From contig JAZQWV010000068.1 in assembly GCA_045632525.1 (NCBI GenBank), positions 7,869 to 71,868 on the forward strand: DNA of 64,000 nt, in the 5' to 3' direction. A program made the position numbers and the translations under genes. Shown in pieces: positions 42,107-49,660 of the stretch. Within the stretch, counting starts at the first letter, position 1. Each line of letters starts with the position of its first letter. The notes under the pieces were generated by a model. It saw only the letters and a program-made list of their open reading frames with translations. It did not search any database and was not told the origin of the DNA. The stretch comes from Fimenecus sp045632525 (GTDB lineage Bacteria > Bacillota > Clostridia > Oscillospirales > Acutalibacteraceae).

Positions 42107-42826
42107 ATGGAAAAATTTATTATTGCAGGAATAAAAACTGAATATAATGTGTGTGGAAATTTGCTTCGCGAACGCTCAGAGAAATATAGGGCAGATTTTG
42201 ACGATAGTGAAACGCAAATTAAGTTTAAAATTAAAGAAGAATATATTAACAAGAAAAAAGAAGATATTCCATATTTATCATGGGATGAGCATGAATATAT
42301 GGCAACTTGCAGTGCGTTTTATAGTGAATTGTTGCGTTTTGGTGGAATGATGCTTCATTCTTCTTGCGTTGAAAAAGACGGGTTTGCTTATTTGTTCTCG
42401 GCAAGAAGTGGAACAGGAAAGTCAACTCACACTCATCTTTGGCTTGAAAATCTTGAAAACACAAGAATCATTAATGATGATAAACCCGCTTTGTTAAGAG
42501 AAAACGGAACTTGGTATGCTTGCGGAACTCCGTTTTCAGGCAAAACAGACGAAAATCTTGATGTGAAAATACCAGTCAGGGCAATTGTGTTTTTGTTCCG
42601 TGGTAAAGACAATAAAGTAAAGAGATTAGATAAATCTATGGCGGCACCGTTAGTTCTCGAACAGACAATTAACCCCGTTGACAAAACTTTAGCCGTAAAT
42701 ATGCTTGATTCCTTGGATTTGCTTCTTCGTGAAGTGCCAGTCTTTACTTTGCATTGCAATATGGAAAAAGACGCAGCAGTTACCACTTATAATGAAATTG
42801 AAAGGTTGATAAAAGATGAAAATTAA
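42107..42826 (+). CDS. HPr-kinase-like P-loop protein
   Basis: A 239-residue protein with an HprK/P C-terminal-like fold: the P-loop SARSGTGKSTHTHLW (near 105) and the acidic segment RIINDDKPAL follow the HPr-kinase pattern. It lacks the N-terminal domain and the full signature of true HPr kinases, so HPr is not necessarily its target. Proteins of this type often pair with PqqD-like peptide-binding proteins in peptide-modification loci, and here a PqqD-like gene overlaps its 3' end by 11 bp. No obvious precursor peptide was found. Its position right after an M23 peptidase is noteworthy. Confidence 0.75.
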   Translation: MEKFIIAGIKTEYNVCGNLLRERSEKYRADFDDSETQIKFKIKEEYINKKKEDIPYLSWDEHEYMATCSAFYSELLRFGGMMLHSSCVEKDGFAYLFSARSGTGKSTHTHLWLENLENTRIINDDKPALLRENGTWYACGTPFSGKTDENLDVKIPVRAIVFLFRGKDNKVKRLDKSMAAPLVLEQTINPVDKTLAVNMLDSLDLLLREVPVFTLHCNMEKDAAVTTYNEIERLIKDEN

Positions 42827-43082
42827 AGATGGTTTCATATTAAAAGATGTTGCAGGTAGCAAAATTGTCATTGCAACAGGCGCAGCAAGACTTTCCTTTA
42901 ATGGTGTTATTACATTTAATGATGTGGGTGCAGAGATTTTCAATTTGCTTGACGGCACAAATTCTTCTGAAGAAATTGTTGCGAAAATCGCAGGCGAATA
43001 TAATGTGGATGCTCAGATTGTGAAAAGAGATTTTGATGCTCTTGTTGAGAAACTCAGAGCACATAATTTACTTGACGACTAA
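42816..43082 (+). CDS. PqqD-like (RiPP recognition element) protein
   Basis: An 88-residue winged-helix protein of the PqqD type: an N-terminal beta hairpin (MKIKDGFILKDVAGSKIVIATG), FNDVGAEIFNLLDGTNSSEEIVAKIAGEY, and a final helix with VKRDFDALVEKLRAHNLL. In peptide-modification pathways this fold binds leader peptides and presents them to the modifying enzyme. It overlaps the HprK-like gene by 11 bp, so the two are translated together and may act as a complex. No radical SAM enzyme is adjacent. Confidence 0.85.
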   Translation: MKIKDGFILKDVAGSKIVIATGAARLSFNGVITFNDVGAEIFNLLDGTNSSEEIVAKIAGEYNVDAQIVKRDFDALVEKLRAHNLLDD

Positions 43083-43117
43083 TTTATTAAAAAGCGTATA
43101 AAAGTTTATAAAAATCA

Positions 43118-43146
43118 TTGCATATTTAAAATGATTTTGATATAAT
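43118..43146 (+). promoter_or_regulatory. Promoter for the tyrosine kinase gene
   Basis: TTGCAT, 17 bp, TATAAT with an extended -10 (TGA). Confidence 0.8.
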
Positions 43147-43179
43147 CTTTTAGATATGAAAGAAAAGAGGAGTATTGAT

Positions 43180-44658
43180 ATGGAATATAATACAAATAAC
43201 TCTCAGATAGATAAAGGAATTGATATTGCAACCATTATGCAATATGCTCTTCGCGTTATTCAGAAATGGTGGGCTGTTTTGTTGGCTGCTGTTATCTGTG
43301 CGAGTGCAGGTTTTGTAGTAGCAAAGGTTACTTATGTACCACAATATACTTGTACAATGCGTTTTGTTATTGACAACAAAAACGAAAATACAGTATCAGG
43401 CGGACAAAGTGCAAGTGATATTAACGCAGGTATGCAGCTTGCTCGTGACTATGTTGTTATTATGACAGAAACAAACTCACTTATGGAAGCGGTTGCTAAA
43501 AACAGCGGTTATGATATTACAGGTGACCAGGTTAAGGGAATGCTTAAAGGCACACTTGTTGAAGATACATCAATTGTTGCCCTTAAAGTGACAACATCTG
43601 ACCCAGAAGTATCTTTTGCAGTTGCTACAAGTTATCTTAACAATTATGCACAGACAACCGATAAAGCACACAGCAATACAAGAGCGATTGTTATTGACGA
43701 ACCTGTAATGCCAACAAAGGCAAATGCAGACAGTTCAAAAATCCTTTATACTTTATTGGGCTTTGTACTTGGCGCAGGTCTTGTTGTTGCTATTATCTGC
43801 ATTAGCATTTTCATTAAAGATACAGTTAAACTTACAGATGACATTACAAATAAGCTTAACAGCAAAGTTGTTGGTTCAATTATTCATATTAAGAAGAACG
43901 AAAAAGGTTCTCTTCTCTTTACAGATAAGAAAACTGGCTTTATGTTTATTGAAGCGTTCAAACTTATTCGTGCAAAGCTTGAGAATACAGCAAAACGTCA
44001 TAATTATAAAACTTTTGTTTTTACAAGTACTGCTGAAAACGAAGGTAAGACAACAATTGCAACAAACACAGCTTTAGCTCTTGCAAAGAATGGCAAATCA
44101 GTTCTCTTGATTGACGCTGACCTTCGTAAACCATCAGTTTACAAAACACTCGGTGTTTCCGCTTCAAATGAAGCAGGTCTTGCAGGTGTAATCACAGGCG
44201 AAAAGACACTTAGCGAATCAATCAAATATTTCGAAAAATTCAACCTTTTCCTTCTCATTACAAGTCAGGCTGTATCAGAATCTGCTGAACTTCTTTCTTC
44301 TGATGAAACAGAAGAAATTCTTGCAGCAGTTAAAAATGAGTTTGACTATGTAATCATTGACACTCCTCCAGCAGGTCTTGTGGCTGATGCAGCAATTCTT
44401 GCACAGAACGCAGATGCTTGCGTAATGGTTGTTCGTAATGACCATGCTCCAATGCGTCGAATTAGAAAGACTATGGAAGACATTAATGGTACAGGCACAG
44501 ACCTTCTTGGTGTTATTTATAACGATGCTGACAGCAGTTCAGCGGTAAATCTTATCAAAGCTGGTAAGAAGAACAAGAAGGGTTATGGTTATGGCTATGG
44601 CTACGGATATGGTTATGGTTACGGCTATGGCGAAGAATATAAAAACAAAAAGAAATAA
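43180..44658 (+). CDS. Wzz/BY-kinase fusion, polysaccharide co-polymerase
   Basis: A 492-residue protein joining a Wzz/YveK-like chain-length domain (two transmembrane helices, about residues 30-50 and 185-210) to a bacterial tyrosine kinase: Walker A TAENEGKTTIATN, A' VLLIDADLRKP, and the Walker B-like YVIIDTPPA. The C-terminus is a run of Gly-Tyr pairs followed by GEEYKNKKK, the Tyr-rich autophosphorylation tail. Fused forms are usual in Proteobacteria, whereas most Firmicutes split the parts. ATG 43180 follows GAGGAG; ATG 43156 lies at the transcript start and is unlikely. No polysaccharide genes flank it. Confidence 0.9.
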   Translation: MEYNTNNSQIDKGIDIATIMQYALRVIQKWWAVLLAAVICASAGFVVAKVTYVPQYTCTMRFVIDNKNENTVSGGQSASDINAGMQLARDYVVIMTETNSLMEAVAKNSGYDITGDQVKGMLKGTLVEDTSIVALKVTTSDPEVSFAVATSYLNNYAQTTDKAHSNTRAIVIDEPVMPTKANADSSKILYTLLGFVLGAGLVVAIICISIFIKDTVKLTDDITNKLNSKVVGSIIHIKKNEKGSLLFTDKKTGFMFIEAFKLIRAKLENTAKRHNYKTFVFTSTAENEGKTTIATNTALALAKNGKSVLLIDADLRKPSVYKTLGVSASNEAGLAGVITGEKTLSESIKYFEKFNLFLLITSQAVSESAELLSSDETEEILAAVKNEFDYVIIDTPPAGLVADAAILAQNADACVMVVRNDHAPMRRIRKTMEDINGTGTDLLGVIYNDADSSSAVNLIKAGKKNKKGYGYGYGYGYGYGYGYGEEYKNKKK

Positions 44659-44663
44659 AAATG

Positions 44664-44693
44664 AAAGCCGTACTTAATGTACGGCTTATTTTT
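44664..44693 (+). terminator. Terminator of the tyrosine kinase gene
   Basis: AAGCCGTAC / GTACGGCTT, 5-nt loop, T-rich tail. Confidence 0.85.
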
Positions 44694-44720
44694 CGTTAGT
44701 ATAGAAATTAGGATTTTAAA

Positions 44721-46100
44721 ATGTCAGAACAAAGAAATAATTTACAAGAAAATAAAATGGGGATTATGCCCGAAGGCAAACTTTTAGCATCGATGGCAAC
44801 ACCAATGATGATTTCAATGCTTGTTCAGGCTTGCTATAATATAGTTGACAGTATTTTCGTATCTCAACTTGGTGAAAACGCATTGAATGCCGTGTCGTTG
44901 GCTTTCCCAATGCAACAGATTATGATTGCTGTTTGCGGTGGAACATCTGTTGGTATGAATGCGCTTCTTTCAAGGGCTTTGGGTGCAAAGAATTTTGAAA
45001 GAGCAAACAAGATTGCAAATACAGGTGTTTTTCTTGCGATTTGTTGCAGTATTGGATTTGCACTTGTCGGCTTGTTGGTTACAAAGCCATTCTTTTTAGC
45101 GCAGACAGATGTAGAAGAAATAGTAAATTACGGTGCACAATACACAATGATTTGTATGGTGCTCTCTTTTGGTATTGTTGGGCAATTTTGTTTTGAAAAA
45201 CTATTGCAATCAACAGGCAGAACATTCTGTACAATGATTACACATTTGATTGGTGCAGTAACAAATATTATTTTAGACCCAATTTTAATTTTCGGTCTTT
45301 TCGGTTTCCCAAGACTTGAAGTTGCAGGTGCTGCAATTGCAACTGTTGCAGGTCAAATTGTTGCAGCAATAGGTGCAATTATTTTTAATCTCAAATTCAA
45401 TAAAGAAATTCATTTCAGTACAAAACTCATTCGATTTGATAAAGAAATCGTAAGAGATATTTATAAAATCGGCTTGCCTTCAATTGTAATGCAGTCAATT
45501 GGCTCTGTAATGACCTTTACACTCAATAAGATTCTCATTACATTCACAACCACTGCAACAGCAGTTTTTGGGGCATATTTCAAGCTTCAGAGTTTTGTGT
45601 TTATGCCGATTTTTGGACTTAATAACGGAATGGTGCCAATTATTGCTTATAACTATGGCGCAAGAAAATTCAGCCGTGTTAAAAAGACGATTATCATAAC
45701 GCTAATTACTGCAATATCAATTATGTTGATGGGCGTTGCTGCGTTTGAAACAGTTCCGGATAAGTTGTTACTACTGTTCAATGCATCAGAAGATATGCTT
45801 GCAATTGGTGTGCCCGCATTGAGAATTATTGGTATTCACTTGATTTTTGCAGGTTTCTGTATTATTGCAGGCTCTGTTTGTCAGGCAATTGGTAACCCGA
45901 ATTATAGCTTGATAGTTTCGGTTTGTCGTCAGTTGGTGGTATTATTGCCATGTGCATGGTTGTTGGCACAAACAGGAAAACTTGAACTTGTGTGGTTTGC
46001 ATTCCCAATAGCAGAGTGCGTATCACTTATATTGAGTGCAATATTCCTTGGGAAAACTTTGAAAAAAGCCAAGAAGAAAATGCAAGATATAATAGTATAA
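44721..46100 (+). CDS. MATE-family efflux protein
   Basis: A 459-residue, twelve-helix MATE transporter with CYNIVDSIFVSQLGENAL near the start and NNGMVPIIAYNYGARKFSR at the start of the second half. It is likely a drug or metabolite/cation antiporter in the cell membrane. No regulator is adjacent and no clear promoter was found in the 60-bp gap after the preceding terminator. A second MATE gene lies at 31359-32732. Confidence 0.92.
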   Translation: MSEQRNNLQENKMGIMPEGKLLASMATPMMISMLVQACYNIVDSIFVSQLGENALNAVSLAFPMQQIMIAVCGGTSVGMNALLSRALGAKNFERANKIANTGVFLAICCSIGFALVGLLVTKPFFLAQTDVEEIVNYGAQYTMICMVLSFGIVGQFCFEKLLQSTGRTFCTMITHLIGAVTNIILDPILIFGLFGFPRLEVAGAAIATVAGQIVAAIGAIIFNLKFNKEIHFSTKLIRFDKEIVRDIYKIGLPSIVMQSIGSVMTFTLNKILITFTTTATAVFGAYFKLQSFVFMPIFGLNNGMVPIIAYNYGARKFSRVKKTIIITLITAISIMLMGVAAFETVPDKLLLLFNASEDMLAIGVPALRIIGIHLIFAGFCIIAGSVCQAIGNPNYSLIVSVCRQLVVLLPCAWLLAQTGKLELVWFAFPIAECVSLILSAIFLGKTLKKAKKKMQDIIV

Positions 46101-46109
46101 AAATATAAA

Positions 46110-46140
46110 AGTAGAGCCAGCTTGTGGCTCTGCTTTTTTT
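46110..46140 (+). terminator. Terminator of the MATE gene
   Basis: AGAGCCA / TGGCTCT, 5-nt loop, then a T7 tract. Confidence 0.85.
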
Positions 46141-46256
46141 CTTGTAAAAACGAGAAAAATGTATGAAAAATGAAGAAAAATTATGAAATTTAAAGAAAAT
46201 ATATTGCCTTATCCCAAAAATGTTAAAATTTTGTCAATTTAGTCAGAAAAACCGAC

Positions 46257-46285
46257 TTGAAGTTCAAATGAACCTATGATATAAT
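46257..46285 (+). promoter_or_regulatory. Promoter with internal palindrome, DUF1836 operon
   Basis: TTGAAG, 17 bp, TATAAT with an extended -10 (TGA). The spacer holds the palindrome GTTCA-AA-TGAAC (46262-46273), a likely operator; autoregulation by the downstream HTH protein is possible. Confidence 0.75.
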
Positions 46286-46319
46286 CAAGCTACAATGATG
46301 GAAGGAGGGTAAAAGCTAT

Positions 46320-46880
46320 ATGTTAGAAAAAATACCGGGAACGGTACTTTCATTTAACAGTTCAGCGGCAGAAAATAGTTATTCATTGATTTCTCCGCTT
46401 CTGACGGTAACAAAAGGGCTCACCTTGGCTCAGGTAACTGCGCTGACGGGGCTTGAACCGTCAACAATTCAAAATTGGGTAAAACGTGGCTGGGTAAAAA
46501 ATCCCGAAGGAAAGCGCTATGGTGAGGAACAGGTTGTGCGCATTATACTAATAAATATGATGCGTGGCTCAATGCAACTTGAACAAATAGCATTTCTGAT
46601 GAGCTATATCAATGGGTCGGTGGATGACCGAGCAGACGATATTTTACCCGATAAGGACTTATTCAATATTCTGTGCAATATAATATATATCTGTGAAGAG
46701 AGTTCAGCTCTTGATACAGATTATCTCGATAAAGTTATTGAAGCACAAATTGAAAAGATTAAAATCTCTGATGCAGTGTCTGTTAAAAAACTGAAAACTG
46801 CATTGAGAGCAATGGTGTTGGCGTTTCTTTCAACACAAATAAGAGAAATGGCACAAAAAGCGTTTATGCAACTTATGTAA
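46320..46880 (+). CDS. DUF1836 helix-turn-helix protein
   Basis: A 186-residue protein matching the DUF1836 family. The N-terminal half holds a MerR-like helix-turn-helix (LTLAQVTALTGLEPSTIQNWVKRGWV, near 38-63), followed by RYGEEQVVRIILINMMRGSMQLEQIAFLMSYING, and a helical C-terminal part. It is probably a DNA-binding regulator. It heads a run of four genes (DUF6054-like, NfeD, SPFH) with gaps of 12-17 bp, so it may control envelope-stress functions. Confidence 0.85.
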   Translation: MLEKIPGTVLSFNSSAAENSYSLISPLLTVTKGLTLAQVTALTGLEPSTIQNWVKRGWVKNPEGKRYGEEQVVRIILINMMRGSMQLEQIAFLMSYINGSVDDRADDILPDKDLFNILCNIIYICEESSALDTDYLDKVIEAQIEKIKISDAVSVKKLKTALRAMVLAFLSTQIREMAQKAFMQLM

Positions 46881-46897
46881 TTTGAAGGAGGGGTTAT

Positions 46898-47230
46898 ATG
46901 GTTGAATTTTTGGTGAGAGTGTCACCACAAGAAGCGGTGGACTTGGTTGATAAAGAAATCGTCAACGGGTCCATTACAGGTGAAAAAGTTGATGAGCACA
47001 TTTGCACAACAGATAGTGGCAGAGAAGTCAGAGTGGTTGTTTATGAAAAGCATTATTATCGAGCAGATAACCGTTTGACCCTGACTTTGACCGTTGATAA
47101 CCTTGGCGGTTACACCCGTGTCCACGCAGTAGGTGGTGGCGGTGGTCATGGCTTTTTGAGATTTGACTGGGGTGCATCAGATAGTTTTGCAGATTCTGTT
47201 GAACGAGCGCTCTATCAATACAAAACATAA
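46898..47230 (+). CDS. Small protein, DUF6054-like
   Basis: A 110-residue soluble protein with a beta-rich pattern: EIVNGSITGEKVDEH, REVRVVVYEKHYYRADNRLTLTLTV, a Gly-rich HAVGGGGGHGFLRFDWG and a C-terminal helix. It resembles the DUF6054 family of Clostridia, whose function is unknown. GAAGGAGGGG lies just upstream of the ATG. It is second in the DUF1836-NfeD-SPFH operon. Confidence 0.55.
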   Translation: MVEFLVRVSPQEAVDLVDKEIVNGSITGEKVDEHICTTDSGREVRVVVYEKHYYRADNRLTLTLTVDNLGGYTRVHAVGGGGGHGFLRFDWGASDSFADSVERALYQYKT

Positions 47231-47242
47231 AGGGAGGATTTT

Positions 47243-47686
47243 ATGGAATATCTTATGGCTAATCCTTGGGCTATATGGATTGCGATTGGCGTGTTCTTTT
47301 TGATTGTTGAACTTTGCACAGCAGCATTAGTATCTATATGGTTCGTACCTGCGGCAATAATTACCTGCTTATTGTCATTTGTAATTAAAAGCGCAATCTG
47401 GCAAATTGCCATATTCGTTTTCTTGAGTGCAATATTTATGGTAATATTTCGCAAAATCTATAAAAAATATATCAAGAAACCCGTTGATGATGTTGACCAG
47501 AACGAGAAACTTCTGGGGAAAATAGTAACAATTATTGATGAAACAAATGCTATCAGCGGAAGAGTCAAATTAGGCGACATTTATTGGAAAGCAATCACCG
47601 AAAATGGTGAAACTCTTTCAGAAAATGAAAAAGCAGTTATCAAGAGCGTGCAAGGCACAACTCTTGTTGTAACTAAATTAAATTAA
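47243..47686 (+). CDS. NfeD-family membrane protein
   Basis: A 147-residue protein with two or three N-terminal transmembrane helices (residues 8-75) and a C-terminal OB-fold (GKIVTIIDETNAISGRVKLGDIYWKA), the short NfeD form. NfeD proteins partner with SPFH/stomatin proteins in membrane microdomains; the partner gene follows 16 bp later, confirming the usual pair. GGGAGGA precedes the ATG. Confidence 0.9.
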   Translation: MEYLMANPWAIWIAIGVFFLIVELCTAALVSIWFVPAAIITCLLSFVIKSAIWQIAIFVFLSAIFMVIFRKIYKKYIKKPVDDVDQNEKLLGKIVTIIDETNAISGRVKLGDIYWKAITENGETLSENEKAVIKSVQGTTLVVTKLN

Positions 47687-47702
47687 CAAAAGGAGAAGAA
47701 TT

Positions 47703-48596
47703 ATGGAATTATTAATTATCCCAACAATTATCGCAGTTATTATTATCGCAATTATCATTTCAAATGTACGCATTGTTCCACAGGCAAACGCATTCGTTAT
47801 TGAAAGACTTGGCGCATACCATACAACATGGGACACAGGTCTTCACGTGAAAATTCCTGTAATCGACAGAGTAGCAAAAAGAGTAAGCCTTAAAGAAGCA
47901 GTTGTGGATTTCCCACCACAGCCTGTTATAACAAAGGATAATGTTACAATGTCAATTGACACAGTTGTTTTCTATCGAATCATTGACCCAAAACTCTATA
48001 CTTATGGCGTTGAAAGACCAATGATGGCTATTGAAAACCTTACAGCAACAACTCTTCGTAACATTATCGGTGACCTTGAACTTGACGCAACTCTCACATC
48101 AAGAGATACAATCAACTCAAAGATTACTGAAGTTCTTGACGACGCAACAGATGCTTGGGGTATTAAGATTAACCGTGTTGAATTAAAGAATATTATGCCA
48201 CCACGCGAAATTCAGGATTCAATGGAAAAGCAGATGAAAGCTGAACGCGAACGCCGTGAAAAGATTCTTCAGGCAGAAGGTGAAAAGAAAGCGGCTATTC
48301 TTGTAGCTGAAGGTGAAAAAGAATCTGCAATTCTTCGTGCTGACGCTATCAAAGAGTCAAAAATCCGTGAAGCAGAAGGTGAAGCAGCAGCAATTCTTAA
48401 AATTCAAGAAGCAACTGCAGCTGGTATCGATATGATTAACAAGGTTAATCCAAGTAAAGAATTCATTAGCATCAAGGCTCTTGAATCATTTGAAAAGGCA
48501 GCAGACGGTAAAGCAACAAAGATTATTATCCCATCAGAAATTCAAGGTCTTGCAGGTCTTGCAACATCTCTCACAGAGCTTGCGAAGAAAGATTAA
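47703..48596 (+). CDS. SPFH/band 7 (stomatin-like) protein
   Basis: A 297-residue protein with one N-terminal membrane anchor (residues 2-20), a band 7 domain (VPQANAFVIERLGAYHTTWDTGLHVKIPVIDRV, DNVTMSIDTVVFYRIIDP), and a coiled-coil region (MKAERERREKILQAEGEKKAAILVAEGEKE) used for oligomerisation. It scaffolds membrane microdomains and can restrain membrane proteases. Last gene of the operon with NfeD, followed by a terminator. Confidence 0.94.
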   Translation: MELLIIPTIIAVIIIAIIISNVRIVPQANAFVIERLGAYHTTWDTGLHVKIPVIDRVAKRVSLKEAVVDFPPQPVITKDNVTMSIDTVVFYRIIDPKLYTYGVERPMMAIENLTATTLRNIIGDLELDATLTSRDTINSKITEVLDDATDAWGIKINRVELKNIMPPREIQDSMEKQMKAERERREKILQAEGEKKAAILVAEGEKESAILRADAIKESKIREAEGEAAAILKIQEATAAGIDMINKVNPSKEFISIKALESFEKAADGKATKIIIPSEIQGLAGLATSLTELAKKD

Positions 48597-48618
48597 TAAC
48601 TCAACATTTAACAAAAAT

Positions 48619-48655
48619 AAAGCGGAAGATTTATTTCTTCCGCTTTTGCTTTTTT
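48619..48655. terminator. Terminator between convergent genes
   Basis: AAAGCGGAAGA / TCTTCCGCTTT, 6-nt loop, T-rich on the plus side. Confidence 0.85.
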
Positions 48656-48658
48656 TAT

Positions 48659-49492
48659 TTATACAGCTTCTAAATATTCTTCTAAGCACTGGTTGTTGGT
48701 TTTCATTTCTGTTGCGGCTGCGACACCTACATAGCGCCAATGCCAAGGTTGGAAAATCATTCCCGTTGTTTCAACTTTGTCTTCGGGGTAACGAAGAATA
48801 AAGCCATAGTTGTGAGCGTTTTCTGTGAGCCATTTATATTCGTTTGTTGATGCAAATCCTGCACTTGCACTAATAATATCAACTGAAAGTCCTGCACCGT
48901 TTTCGCTACTTCCTGCGGGCTCAATTCTCTTCTCTGCGTTGGCAACCGCCTCGTCATAGGTCATACCTTGCAAAGTGAACGCGTTAACCTTGTTGTCGTA
49001 GTTTGTTTTCTGTCGGTTATAACTGCAATATCCAGCATAAGGTGTGAGAACAATATTTTGCTTTAATGCATCTGCATACATTTTTTTATAGGCTTCTGCA
49101 ACACGAGAATCTGCAGTGATTGAACTGTTTTCAGTTACGGGTGCAAGTGTGGGTGAATATGTTTTGCCCAAAGGATATTTTTTGCTTATAAGTGTTAGCG
49201 CCCAATTTTCGCCTGCAAGTTCTTCTTCGGGGTTGTATTTATCCCACTTAACAGGAGCTTTGGTTGTTGTTTCTTCTGGCAATGTTGTACTTTCTTCGGG
49301 GATTTCTTCAGGCTCAACCGGTTCAACAGGGGTTTCTTCAACATATTCAGTTGTTGTTTCGGGCAAAATTACAGGGACTTCGTTATATCCCTTTCCGCGA
49401 CAAAGAGCCATATATAAAATTGAAAGTGTACCCAAAATCACCACAAGTGAAATTAAAAGGTAAAATTTAATTTTTAAACGTCTTTTTTTCAT
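48659..49492 (-). CDS. VanY-like M15B protein with altered active site
   Basis: A 277-residue protein: one membrane anchor (residues 8-30), a Thr/Pro/Glu linker (35-80) and a VanY-like D-alanyl-D-alanine carboxypeptidase fold. The fold markers are clear (YAGYCSYNRQKTNYDNKV, PAGSSENGAGLSVDI, PWHWRYVG). In active enzymes the first zinc ligand is the His of S-E-H-x-x-G-x-x-x-D and the catalytic base is the Glu of E-P-W-H; here these are Asn (AAC codon) and Gln (CAA codon). The second Zn His and Asp remain. It may bind D-Ala-D-Ala peptides without cutting them. It is monocistronic and divergent from the M28 peptidase. Confidence 0.82.
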   Translation of the reverse strand: MKKRRLKIKFYLLISLVVILGTLSILYMALCRGKGYNEVPVILPETTTEYVEETPVEPVEPEEIPEESTTLPEETTTKAPVKWDKYNPEEELAGENWALTLISKKYPLGKTYSPTLAPVTENSSITADSRVAEAYKKMYADALKQNIVLTPYAGYCSYNRQKTNYDNKVNAFTLQGMTYDEAVANAEKRIEPAGSSENGAGLSVDIISASAGFASTNEYKWLTENAHNYGFILRYPEDKVETTGMIFQPWHWRYVGVAAATEMKTNNQCLEEYLEAV

Positions 49493-49660
49493 AAAAAAGT
49501 CCTTTCCTAAGTTGCCAACTTAACTGCATATAGTTTATTCTTTTTTTCTGAATATGTCAACCAACCATTTTTTGAAAATTTTTCAAAATATATAGTGACT
49601 TAAAAAGAAAACTGTGATAAAATATTTGATGTATATTCCAATATAGTGGAGGTATTTCAT

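Noticed and set aside
40378..44658. A lasso-peptide or other complete RiPP cluster
   Set aside because: PqqD- and HprK-like genes are present, but no precursor peptide, cyclase, leader peptidase or dedicated exporter could be seen.
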